Part shown: piece by piece, positions 18,959 through 27,201 of the stretch
Numbering within the stretch: the first letter of the stretch is position 1
Layout: each line of letters starts with the position of its first letter
Notes under the pieces: model-generated
What the model was told of the DNA's origin: nothing
Seen by the model: the letters and a program-made list of their open reading frames with translations, nothing else
The model's database searches: none
Position numbers and translations under genes: made by a program
NCBI GenBank assembly: GCA_964411985.1
Contig: CAYPNF010000041.1
Coordinates: 1-64,000 of the forward strand
Origin: CAYPNF01 sp964411985
Lineage (GTDB): Bacteria; Verrucomicrobiota; Verrucomicrobiia; Limisphaerales; J093
Reading direction: 5' to 3'
DNA: 64,000 nucleotides

Positions 18959-20038
18959 ATGTCAGTTCTCGTTGTTGGAATCAGCCACCGGACCTCCCCC
19001 GTAGCCATACGGGAGAAGCTGGCTTTTCCCGAGTCAGCGATTCCGGGATGCCTGGCGGAGATCAAAGCGAAGGGTGTTGCGGAGGAAGCCGTGATCCTTT
19101 CAACCTGCAACCGGGTGGAGCTTTACGCCGGAAGTGATCAGCGTCCGGAAGAGGCATTACGAGTCCTGCGCAGCTACCTCGTGGAAAACCGAGGCTATCC
19201 CGGCGAGCTGAAGGAGGAACTCTACTGCCACTCTGAACCTCAAAGCCTGGAGCACCTGTTCCGGGTGGCCAGCGGCTTGGATTCCATGCTGCTGGGCGAA
19301 ACGGAGATTCTGGGCCAGCTCAAGAAAGCCTATGACCTGGCCCTCCAGCACCAGGGCACGGGACGCTCCCTCAACAAGGCGTTTCAGCGGGCTTTCAACG
19401 TGGCCAAGCAAATCCGGACCGAAACCAATATCCAGCGTGGAAGCGTCTCCGTCGCCTCGGCGGCGGTTGAACTCGCGGAGAGGATCTTCGAATCGCTGAA
19501 GGATCACGACGTACTCGTGATCGGGGCCGGGGACACGAGCGAAAAGACCGCCCGCGCCCTGCTCTCCCGAGGGGCGAAGGAAGTGTGGGTCACCAACCGA
19601 TCTCTTGAAAAGGCCGCTGCCTTGGCAGAGAGCCTCGGTGGCAAGTGCATCCCATTCGATGACTGGTCCAGGGAGTTCCCGCACATCGACATCGTGATCA
19701 GTAGCACTTCCGCTCCTCACTATGTGCTGGATCGGACAAAGTTGCAGCCCTTGATGCGCCTCCGTCATCAACGCCCCCTGCTGCTGATCGACATCGCCGT
19801 TCCCCGAGACATCGATCCCGAGGTCAATGTTCTGGACAGTGTCTATCTCTACAACATCGACGATCTTCAGATGCTCGCCGATGATGCCATGCGTCAGCGC
19901 AAGGAAGAAATCGCCCGCTGCAACGCCATCATTGCAGAGAAAGTACGCGGGCTCCTATCAAGGCCTGTGCAGTCGGCCCAGGCGGAGTCGCCTTCCGGCT
20001 TTGGGCCTATGTGCGACCCCAACCCCAGCAACCCGTAG
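18959..20038 (+). CDS. hemA: Glutamyl-tRNA reductase HemA
   Basis: This 359-residue enzyme makes glutamate-1-semialdehyde from charged glutamyl-tRNA with NADPH, the first step of C5 haem synthesis. The N-terminal catalytic domain shows VGISHRTSPVAIREK and the nucleophile Cys50 in STCNRVELY; the NADPH domain follows at about 170-310 (VLVIGAGDTSEKTARAL). The C-terminal dimerisation helix is shorter than in longer homologues of around 420 residues. The haem genes lie in the order ccsA-like, hemA, hemC, cobA/hemD. Confidence 0.97.
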   Translation: MSVLVVGISHRTSPVAIREKLAFPESAIPGCLAEIKAKGVAEEAVILSTCNRVELYAGSDQRPEEALRVLRSYLVENRGYPGELKEELYCHSEPQSLEHLFRVASGLDSMLLGETEILGQLKKAYDLALQHQGTGRSLNKAFQRAFNVAKQIRTETNIQRGSVSVASAAVELAERIFESLKDHDVLVIGAGDTSEKTARALLSRGAKEVWVTNRSLEKAAALAESLGGKCIPFDDWSREFPHIDIVISSTSAPHYVLDRTKLQPLMRLRHQRPLLLIDIAVPRDIDPEVNVLDSVYLYNIDDLQMLADDAMRQRKEEIARCNAIIAEKVRGLLSRPVQSAQAESPSGFGPMCDPNPSNP

Positions 20039-20053
20039 GTGCAATCCTGTTCC

Positions 20054-21067
20054 ATGTCCATGCCTTATCCAGCCATCCTGAGATTTGCGACCCGAGGTAG
20101 TCCCTTGGCGCTCGCCCAAACGAACATGACGCTGGAAGCCTGCAGGAAGGAGTCTCCCGCCACGCAATTCGAGGTGCGCATCATCAAGACGACTGGAGAT
20201 AAGCTGCAAACTGCTTCGATGGCCACACCGGGTGACCTCCCCAAAGGTCTGTTTACGAAGGAACTGGAGGTGGCTCTCCTGCACAAGGACGCGGATATGG
20301 CGGTACACAGTCTCAAGGATCTCCCCACCGAACTGCCAGGTGGTCTGCTCCTGGGCGCAGTCGGCCAAAGGGAGGATGCGCGCGATGTGTTGATTTACCG
20401 CGATGCGTCCAGCCCCAATGCCCAGGGAGGAAGGACCTTTTCTGGTCCTCTGGACCTCGCCAGTCTTCCTAGGGATGCGACCGTCGCTACCAGCAGCACG
20501 CGCAGGAGAGAGCAAATCCTCGCAGCTCAGCCAAAGGCGAACACCGTGGAGATCCGGGGAAACGTCGGTACCCGCCTCCGGAAACTGGTTGAGAACCCGG
20601 CTTGGGATGCAACCATCCTGGCTGCAGCGGGCCTGAAACGTCTCGGTTACCGCATCGATCAGGAAGGCTTGCTCGTGATCCCCTCCTCCGCTGTTCCTTC
20701 CGCCGAGGAACGCGCGAAACTGAATGGCCTGCGGGCCTCGCTTCTTCCCATCGACCAAATGATTCCTTGTGTGGGGCAGGCAGCGATCGGAATTGAGACG
20801 AGGGAAGGAGATGGAGTGGCTCAACCGTTCTGCCGGCTCTTGGATCATGCAGACAGTCGGATGTGTGTTACCGCCGAGAGGGCGTTTCTCCAAGCGATGG
20901 GCGGAGGTTGCCAGAGCCCGGTGGCGGCTCATGCAACCCTGGAAGGGGGGCAAATGCGATTGCTAGGGATCAGTTTCCGCAGTGGAGCCGCCCGAAGGTC
21001 GATGGTGACCGGGCCTGCCAAAGCCGCGGTGGAGCTCGGAAAGGAGCTGGCCGCACGTCTGATCTGA
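20054..21067 (+). CDS. hemC: Porphobilinogen deaminase HemC
   Basis: The product of about 337 residues builds hydroxymethylbilane from four porphobilinogens. Family motifs are RFATRGSPLALAQ, the AVHSLKDLPTELP loop, TSSTRRREQ and the dipyrromethane-cofactor Cys in GGGCQSPVAAHA (Cys286). The usual L-P-Q-x-A-x-G-Q-G loop reads MIPCVGQAAIGIETR. ATG 20054 is preferred to a GTG at 20039 that directly abuts the hemA stop. It is co-transcribed with hemA. Confidence 0.96.
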   Translation: MSMPYPAILRFATRGSPLALAQTNMTLEACRKESPATQFEVRIIKTTGDKLQTASMATPGDLPKGLFTKELEVALLHKDADMAVHSLKDLPTELPGGLLLGAVGQREDARDVLIYRDASSPNAQGGRTFSGPLDLASLPRDATVATSSTRRREQILAAQPKANTVEIRGNVGTRLRKLVENPAWDATILAAAGLKRLGYRIDQEGLLVIPSSAVPSAEERAKLNGLRASLLPIDQMIPCVGQAAIGIETREGDGVAQPFCRLLDHADSRMCVTAERAFLQAMGGGCQSPVAAHATLEGGQMRLLGISFRSGAARRSMVTGPAKAAVELGKELAARLI

Positions 21068-21121
21068 AGGCTCCTTTCAGGCGCGGATCCCGCATTTCCA
21101 ACGTCAGCTCTGTCTCCCTTC

Positions 21122-22648
21122 ATGAAAAAAACCAAAGGTTCTGTCTTCTTGGTGGGCGCCGGCCCGGGCAACCCAGATCTCCTGACTCTGCGTGGAGCTC
21201 AGTTGCTCCGTACCGCCGACGTCGTGGTTTACGACCATCTCGTCGATCCATCCCTCCTGCGCCATGCGCCTCCGCAGGCCGAGAAGATCCGTCGCTCCAA
21301 GGAAGAAGGCCCCAGCCTTCCCGAACTATGTGCTCTCCTGGTTCAGCGGGCCCAAGCGGGAAAAACGGTGGTGCGACTCAAGGGTGGAGACCCTTATGTT
21401 TTCGGCCGGGGAGGAGAAGAGGCGGAGTTTCTGGGCAAAGCAGGAGTTCCCTTCGAAGTCGTGCCAGGAGTCTCCTCGATTGCCGCCGTACCTAGCACAG
21501 CCGGCATTCCTCTCACTCATCGAGCTCTCTCCTCCAGTTTCACGGTCGTCACCGGGCATGAGGACCCAGACAAGGAGGTTAGTTCCATCGATTGGGCTTC
21601 CATCGCCAAGGTCCCTGGGACTTTGTTGGTGCTGATGGGGCTGGAGCGCATCGGGCAGATAACCCGATCCCTGGTCCAGGGCGGGCGCGCGCCAAAGACC
21701 CCGGCCGCCGTCATCCGCTGGGGTACGACCGAACAGCAGAAGACGGTGACAGGGACTCTTCAGGACATCGCCGCCCGCACGGAGAAGGAAGGACTCACCT
21801 CCCCCGCCATCATCGTCATCGGAGAGGTCGTCGAAATGCGGAAAACCTTGGGATGGTTTGAGAATCGTCCCTTGTTTGGACAGACGGTCGTAGTCACCCG
21901 GGCAGCTGACCAAACCGAGGAGATGGTTTCCCTGCTGCGCACGCGGGGTGCAGATGCGCTGTCCATTCCCACCATTCGCATCGAGGGTCCAGCAGAGCAC
22001 GAAGCCCTGGTGGACGCTATTATGGGCCTGAACGGATACGACTGGGTGGTGTTCACCAGCTCCAACGGCGTGAGCAAGTTCTTTGAGATGTTCTTCAAGG
22101 CCTTCGAGGATTTGAGGGACTTAGGGGGAGTTCGCATTGCTGCAGTGGGGCCCGCCACAGCGGCGAAACTCCGCGAACTTCACCTGAAGGTCGATCTCGT
22201 CCCCAAAGACTATCAGGCGAAACACGTCGCCAAGGGAATGGCTGAGGCGGCCAGCCTGGAAAACCTGAGAGTGCTCCTGCTACGGGCGGAAAAGGCCACT
22301 TCTGATCTGCCGCAACTTCTGGAGGAGGCGGGAGCCATCGTCGATGACGTCACCTGCTATCGTACAGTCTCAGAGACGGAGGGAGCGCAGGAAGCCGCGC
22401 AACGATTCTCTGAACAGGGTGCAGATTGGGTCACCTTCACCAGCGGGTCCACGGTGGAAGGATTTCATAAGAGATTTGACCTCAAAGCCACCCTGAAAGA
22501 ATTCAGCCAACTCAAAGTCGCCTCCATTGGACCGGAGACCACAAAGGTGCTCGTGGGCATGGGAATCCAACCCCACATCGAGGCCAATCCACATACGGTG
22601 GACGCGATGGTCCAGGCAATCGAGCGCCACGCCACCAAACGCAAGTAA
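21122..22648 (+). CDS. cobA/hemD: Fused uroporphyrinogen-III C-methyltransferase / uroporphyrinogen-III synthase
   Basis: Residues 1-250 are an SUMT domain: VGAGPGNPDLLTLRG, RLKGGDPYVFGRGGEE, GIPLTHR and VLMGLERI. Residues about 255-508 are a HemD domain: VVVTRAADQTEEMVSLLRTRGA, VVFTSSNGV and FTSGSTVEGF. The fusion places the cyclisation of hydroxymethylbilane and the two-step methylation to precorrin-2 in one polypeptide, at the branch between haem and sirohaem/cobalamin. Such fusions are known in Firmicutes and other phyla. hemB and hemL are not in the window. Confidence 0.95.
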   Translation: MKKTKGSVFLVGAGPGNPDLLTLRGAQLLRTADVVVYDHLVDPSLLRHAPPQAEKIRRSKEEGPSLPELCALLVQRAQAGKTVVRLKGGDPYVFGRGGEEAEFLGKAGVPFEVVPGVSSIAAVPSTAGIPLTHRALSSSFTVVTGHEDPDKEVSSIDWASIAKVPGTLLVLMGLERIGQITRSLVQGGRAPKTPAAVIRWGTTEQQKTVTGTLQDIAARTEKEGLTSPAIIVIGEVVEMRKTLGWFENRPLFGQTVVVTRAADQTEEMVSLLRTRGADALSIPTIRIEGPAEHEALVDAIMGLNGYDWVVFTSSNGVSKFFEMFFKAFEDLRDLGGVRIAAVGPATAAKLRELHLKVDLVPKDYQAKHVAKGMAEAASLENLRVLLLRAEKATSDLPQLLEEAGAIVDDVTCYRTVSETEGAQEAAQRFSEQGADWVTFTSGSTVEGFHKRFDLKATLKEFSQLKVASIGPETTKVLVGMGIQPHIEANPHTVDAMVQAIERHATKRK

Positions 22649-22669
22649 GGGAGGCATCAGCTTTCCGCT

Positions 22670-23326
22670 ATGGGTTTCGAGTTAGTGCGCAAACGAACGG
22701 TTCCTGTTCCGACCTGGCGAGGCATCCTGCTGTTCGTAGTCGTTCTGGCTCTCTCTGCTTTCGTCACGTCCAAAACACTGCATCCTTTTCTTTCGGTCAC
22801 CCGTCGCGTGCCAGCCAACGTGCTCGTAGTGGAAGGTTGGCTCTCAGACGAGAACCTGAAGACGGCCCTCTCCGAGTTCAACCAGGGGAAGTACGAACTG
22901 CTGATCACGACGGGAGGGCCACTGCCCAAAGGGAAGTACCTCTCGGGTTGCGAGGATTATGCCGAGTTGAGCACCCAGACGCTGCGCAAACTGGGAATGA
23001 CGCAATCGCAGGTCCTGACAGCCTCTTCCCCCGGCGGGGCCAAACACCGCACCTACCGGAGTGCCGCCGCGGCAAAGGACAAACTGACCTCCCACGGTCT
23101 CTCGCTCAAAGGAATCAACGTCCTCAGCTCCTCGGTGCATACCCGGAGAACGGGTCTGGTTTTCCAAGAAGTCTTTGGGCCGTCCACCCCTGTCGGAACC
23201 ATCGCTCTGCCCCCTGACGATTACGATCCGGAACGTTGGTGGGCTTCCAGCGAAGGAGTTAAAGGGGTGTTTTCCGAGTTCCTTGGGTGGGGGTATGAGT
23301 ACTTTCTAGGAAGCCTGCGAGGGTGA
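22670..23326 (+). CDS. DUF218 (YdcF/SanA/ElyC-like) membrane-anchored protein
   Basis: The 218-residue protein has one N-terminal membrane segment (about 18-38), then a DUF218 domain: ANVLVVEGWLSDENLKTAL, LLITTGGPLPKG, a RTYRSAAAAKDKL helix and LSSSVHTRRTGLVFQEVFG. The family includes E. coli SanA, ElyC and YdcF, associated with envelope integrity; the biochemical activity is unresolved. It follows the cobA/hemD gene by 21 bases and may simply ride on its transcript. Confidence 0.8.
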   Translation: MGFELVRKRTVPVPTWRGILLFVVVLALSAFVTSKTLHPFLSVTRRVPANVLVVEGWLSDENLKTALSEFNQGKYELLITTGGPLPKGKYLSGCEDYAELSTQTLRKLGMTQSQVLTASSPGGAKHRTYRSAAAAKDKLTSHGLSLKGINVLSSSVHTRRTGLVFQEVFGPSTPVGTIALPPDDYDPERWWASSEGVKGVFSEFLGWGYEYFLGSLRG

Positions 23327-23389
23327 GGAATCCCTCTTTCTGCTTGCGCTCGCACGAAGCCTGCCGGAAACTTCGAGCCGTAATCCACT

Positions 23390-24325
23390 ATGACACGACG
23401 AGACTTCATCACCCACTCGGCGCTAGCCACCGTCGGATCCACGCTGGCCGCGAACACCCTGGCAACCACCACCAGGTCCCGCCATGTCCGCCTGGGGGGC
23501 CCGATTTTCACAAAGGCTTCCGATCCCGAGGAACTGGCCCAGGCCCACGTGGACCTGGGCTATCGTGCTGCTTATTGTCCGGGCGTAACGCTCAAGGAGC
23601 CGGACCGCATCCGCGCCTTCTCCGAAGCCTTCTCGCGTAGGAATGTCGTCATCGCCGAGGTGGGCCGCTGGGTGAACCTCATGGACCGGGACCCCAATAA
23701 GCAAAAGGCCAACCTGGCCCAGGTCACCGAAGGGCTGGCCCTGGCTGACGAGATCGGCGCCCTTTGCTGCGTCGATATCGCTGGTTCCCGGAGTCCCGTC
23801 GAATGGTTTGGGCCTCACCCTGAGAACCTGGGGAAAGACTATTTCGACGCAGCCGTCCGGAACGCGCGGGCGATCATCGACGCCGTCAAGCCAAAGCGCG
23901 CCAAGTTCTGCTACGAAGTGATGGGGTGGGCACTTCCTGATGGTCCTGACACCTATCTTAAGCTGTTGAAAGCGATCGATAGAAAGCAGTTCGGAGTCCA
24001 TCTTGATCCCGCCAATGCCGTGAATTCCCCGCGGCGCTTCTACGAGAATTCGCGGCTCCTGGATGACTGTTTTGACATGCTAGGCAAGTACATCGTCAGC
24101 TGTCACGCCAAGGACCTGATCTGGCAGGTGGAGATGAACCTCCACTTCGTGGAAGTGCGTCCTGGCGCAGGGTCCATCGACTTCACCAAGTACCTGAAGC
24201 GCCTCGCCATGCTCCCTCATCAGCCTCCCTTAATGATGGAACATCTCCCCAACGCTGAGGAGTACGACCTGGGCCGAAAACACCTGCTCAACCTGGCTCA
24301 AAACCTCGGCATCCAGACAAGCTAG
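23390..24325 (+). CDS. Sugar phosphate isomerase/epimerase-like TIM barrel, Tat-type leader
   Basis: The 311-residue protein begins MTRRDFITHSALATVGS, a twin-arginine-like leader. The rest is a xylose-isomerase-like TIM barrel: AYCPGVTL, RRNVVIAEVGRWVNL, a CYEVMGWALPDGPDTY segment, FGVHLDPANAV with a likely metal-binding His/Asp, CHAKDL and a final EVRPGAGSIDF motif. Family members interconvert keto sugars or inositols and bind a divalent metal. In this phylum such exported versions are common near secreted sugar oxidoreductases; the substrate is unknown. Confidence 0.82.
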   Translation: MTRRDFITHSALATVGSTLAANTLATTTRSRHVRLGGPIFTKASDPEELAQAHVDLGYRAAYCPGVTLKEPDRIRAFSEAFSRRNVVIAEVGRWVNLMDRDPNKQKANLAQVTEGLALADEIGALCCVDIAGSRSPVEWFGPHPENLGKDYFDAAVRNARAIIDAVKPKRAKFCYEVMGWALPDGPDTYLKLLKAIDRKQFGVHLDPANAVNSPRRFYENSRLLDDCFDMLGKYIVSCHAKDLIWQVEMNLHFVEVRPGAGSIDFTKYLKRLAMLPHQPPLMMEHLPNAEEYDLGRKHLLNLAQNLGIQTS

Positions 24326-24370
24326 TCCATTCTTTCCACCCTGGACTCAGTCATTGACAAAGAAAATATC

Positions 24371-25888
24371 GTGAGATTCTTACGTATCCTCCGCTGGATT
24401 GGGGTTTTCGTTCTGTTACTCCTGGTTCTGCTGATCGTTCGTGGTTTCCTGGTCTTCCGCGACCACAGCCCCGGGGCCGACTTTGTCCTCGAGAAATCCC
24501 CTGTCCTGGCTTCCACCAAAGCCCTGAGGGCGGGCTTCGGCCGGATCACCATCAATCCCGATGTGAGCCGTCCCGACAAACCAATCTGGGTGGCCGGCTT
24601 CTCCCAGAATCGCGCCGCCACCAAAGTCCACGATGACCTGCTTGCCGTTACCTGCGTGGTCGACGACGGCCAAACCCGGCTGGGGATTGCGGTGATTGAT
24701 GCGATCGGCTTCTTCCATGACGACGTGCTCCAGGTTCGACGTCGGCTGGAGAAGTCGTGGAATATCGACTACGCTATCGTCTGCTCCACTCACAATCACT
24801 CTACTCCTGACCTGATGGGCCTATGGGGCAAGAACCCGCTCCATACGGGCGTCGACCCGGAGTACCGGGAACAGGTGATTCATGGAATTGTGAAGTCCTT
24901 TGGCGAGGCAGTCACCAACCTTCAGACTGCGACCATGACGATGCACGAGATTCCCACGGCGCCGGAAGGGTTGGTGGCGGATACCCGCAAGCCACTCGTC
25001 TTTGACGCTGACGTGCGTGTGTTGCATTTCCGGAACGCCGAGACCAAGGCGACCATCGGGTCCATTGTGAACTGGGGCAATCATCCCGAAACGCCTTGGT
25101 CGCAAAACACCGAAATCACCTCTGATTACTGCGGTTACCTGCGCGATGCCCTGGCCAAGGGGGTACAGGTCGAGGGTAAAACCGTTCTCTCCGGTCTGGG
25201 AGGTATTCACCTTTTCGTCAATGGAGCCGTGGGCGGGCTCATGACCACTCACCCTTCGGTGACGGTGACCAATCCCTTCACGCATGTGGCTCTCAAGGAG
25301 CCTTCCCATGCGAAGGCGGAAGCAGTCGGGCTCGAACTTGCCTCCCGTATCCTTCCCGTGCTACAGCAGACCCCCGCCCCCGATCTCAAACCAGTGCCCA
25401 TCGGAATCCGGGCGAAGACTCTCGACCTTCCCGTGGCCAATAAAGGATTCCTGGCCGCTACCGTTCTTGGATTGCTCAACCGTGGGCATTCGAAGTGGAT
25501 GCACATGCGAACTGAGGTCGCAGTGGCCACCTTGGGCGATGCGAGCATTGCCTGCGTCCCTGGGGAGATCTACCCGGAGATCGTCAATGGAGGCGTCGAA
25601 CGCGCACCGGGCGGGGATTTCGACATCAACCCCGTAGAAGTGCCTTCCATCCGGGAGCTGATGCCGGGAAAAGTGCGCTTCGTGTTTGGTTTGGCCAACG
25701 ATGAGATCGGCTACATCATCCCGAAGAGCGAGTGGGATGAGAAGCCACCCTACCTGTATGGTTCCAACCACGGTGTGTACGGCGAAGAAAACTCCATCGG
25801 CCCGGAAACCGCACCGCTCTTGCACCAAGCCCTGAAGGAATTGTGCCAGCCGATCTCGCGCGCTGGTTCGAATCGATCCGAGAAGTAA
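24371..25888 (+). CDS. Neutral/alkaline ceramidase-like protein, membrane anchored
   Basis: Starting at a GTG, the 505-residue protein has one N-terminal membrane anchor (about 8-28) followed by a neutral ceramidase N-terminal-type domain: GFGRITINPD, VHDDLLAV, and the zinc-site segment STHNHSTPD with His141 and His143. A WGNHPE segment supplies a likely third His, and FGLANDEIGYIIP matches the late conserved block. The catalytic Ser of true ceramidases (in a G-D-x-S-P-N context) is not seen; that region reads LFVNGAVGGLMTTHP. It is therefore a metal-dependent hydrolase of unknown substrate, and ceramide hydrolysis is unproven. Confidence 0.75.
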   Translation: MRFLRILRWIGVFVLLLLVLLIVRGFLVFRDHSPGADFVLEKSPVLASTKALRAGFGRITINPDVSRPDKPIWVAGFSQNRAATKVHDDLLAVTCVVDDGQTRLGIAVIDAIGFFHDDVLQVRRRLEKSWNIDYAIVCSTHNHSTPDLMGLWGKNPLHTGVDPEYREQVIHGIVKSFGEAVTNLQTATMTMHEIPTAPEGLVADTRKPLVFDADVRVLHFRNAETKATIGSIVNWGNHPETPWSQNTEITSDYCGYLRDALAKGVQVEGKTVLSGLGGIHLFVNGAVGGLMTTHPSVTVTNPFTHVALKEPSHAKAEAVGLELASRILPVLQQTPAPDLKPVPIGIRAKTLDLPVANKGFLAATVLGLLNRGHSKWMHMRTEVAVATLGDASIACVPGEIYPEIVNGGVERAPGGDFDINPVEVPSIRELMPGKVRFVFGLANDEIGYIIPKSEWDEKPPYLYGSNHGVYGEENSIGPETAPLLHQALKELCQPISRAGSNRSEK

Positions 25889-26148
25889 GCGGGCTTCCTG
25901 CGGGCAAAGGGAGCGGCAAGGCTGTCATGCAGTACGGCGGGAAGCGTACCGCCGAGCCATCTTTGGAACCGGTCGGCAGTCCTCAGGCTAAGCTGGACGG
26001 GCAATAGCGCCGTCGACGCTACGCTCTGCCGGCCACACTCCCAGACCTGGCGGAATCTCGAAAAGCCCCTCGGTTCACACCAGCATGAGATCGTTAAGCC
26101 CCCCCACTTTTCACTAGCACACCGCTATCGGTTTGATAGATTTCCCAC

Positions 26149-27063
26149 ATGAGGAGATTCTCGTTTGTTCCATCCTGGACTGTATTGTTGCTGCTCTCGC
26201 TGACCGGCCTGGCCGAGCAGATTCGCGTGGCCACCTACAACCTCGAGAATTACGTCGAGACCAGCACCCGGTCCAGGGAAGCCAAGTCCCCTGCGTCCAA
26301 AGCCCGCGTGCAGGAGTTCATCAAACAATTGGATCCGGACATCCTTGCCGTGGAGGAGATCGGCGGCGAGTCCGCACTCCGAAGCCTGCAGGCAGCTTTG
26401 AAAGACCAAGGACTCGTGTTCCGCGACTTGGAACATGTGGGCGGTTTCGACACGAACGTTACAATCGGTGTGCTGAGCAAATGGCCCATCACCGCCCGAC
26501 AGTCTCACGCAAATGAAAGCTACCTCCTCCAGGGCCGCCGTCTGCGCCTGACGCGGGGGATCGTGGATATCGAGATCGAAACCCCAGGCAAACGGAAACT
26601 GGTGGTCATCGCCGCGCACCTGAAGTCGAAACGCCAGAGTTCGGTGGCGGATGAGGAGGATATGCGCTTCCAGGAAGGGCTGCGGGTTCGTCAAATCGTC
26701 GAGGACCGCCTGGCCCGTGATCCGGAGGCCGCCCTGGTCGTCCTTGGGGACTTCAACGATACCAAGGACAGTCGATCCGTCCGAAGTGTGATCGGCAAAG
26801 GCAGGACCGCTCTCGTGGATACTCGCCCCGCCGAATCCGTAGGCGAGGTCACACTTAAGGCATTGGGGAAAGAGGAGCTACGCGTCATCACTTGGACACA
26901 TTATTACGCCAAAGAGGATGCCTACGAGCGCATCGACTTCATCCTGGCATCCCCTGCCCTCGCCAGGTTCCTGGATCGAGCGAACACACGTGTCCTGGCC
27001 GTGCCCGACTGGGGGGAGGCTTCCGACCACCGTCCCATCCTGGCCACCTTCGATGTGAAGTAA
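26149..27063 (+). CDS. Secreted endonuclease/exonuclease/phosphatase-family protein
   Basis: The 304-residue protein has a signal peptide (about 1-22, ending near LAEQ) and the EEP fold: RVATYNLENY at the start, LAVEEIGGESAL with the metal-binding Glu, VVIAAHLKSK with the first catalytic His, VVLGDFNDT, and ASDHRPILATF with the terminal SDH motif. EEP enzymes cut phosphodiester or phosphomonoester bonds in nucleic acids, inositides or sphingomyelin. It is exported, so scavenging of nucleic acid or lipid phosphate is likely. Confidence 0.88.
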   Translation: MRRFSFVPSWTVLLLLSLTGLAEQIRVATYNLENYVETSTRSREAKSPASKARVQEFIKQLDPDILAVEEIGGESALRSLQAALKDQGLVFRDLEHVGGFDTNVTIGVLSKWPITARQSHANESYLLQGRRLRLTRGIVDIEIETPGKRKLVVIAAHLKSKRQSSVADEEDMRFQEGLRVRQIVEDRLARDPEAALVVLGDFNDTKDSRSVRSVIGKGRTALVDTRPAESVGEVTLKALGKEELRVITWTHYYAKEDAYERIDFILASPALARFLDRANTRVLAVPDWGEASDHRPILATFDVK

Positions 27064-27201
27064 GCCCCCCCGGGGGTCATAGTCAGCGAGAAGGATTTGT
27101 CCATGGTATCACTGCCATTGCTGTCACCTTCCGAATGATCGATTTTGGTTGAAGGAGGAAAGGCAAGAGCATCTAATCGCCAGACTTTTTCTGCGAAGCC
27201 T

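Noticed and set aside
19958..20953. Open frame of 331 codons opposite hemC
   Set aside because: Entirely antisense to hemC, with low-complexity sequence and no recognisable domain.
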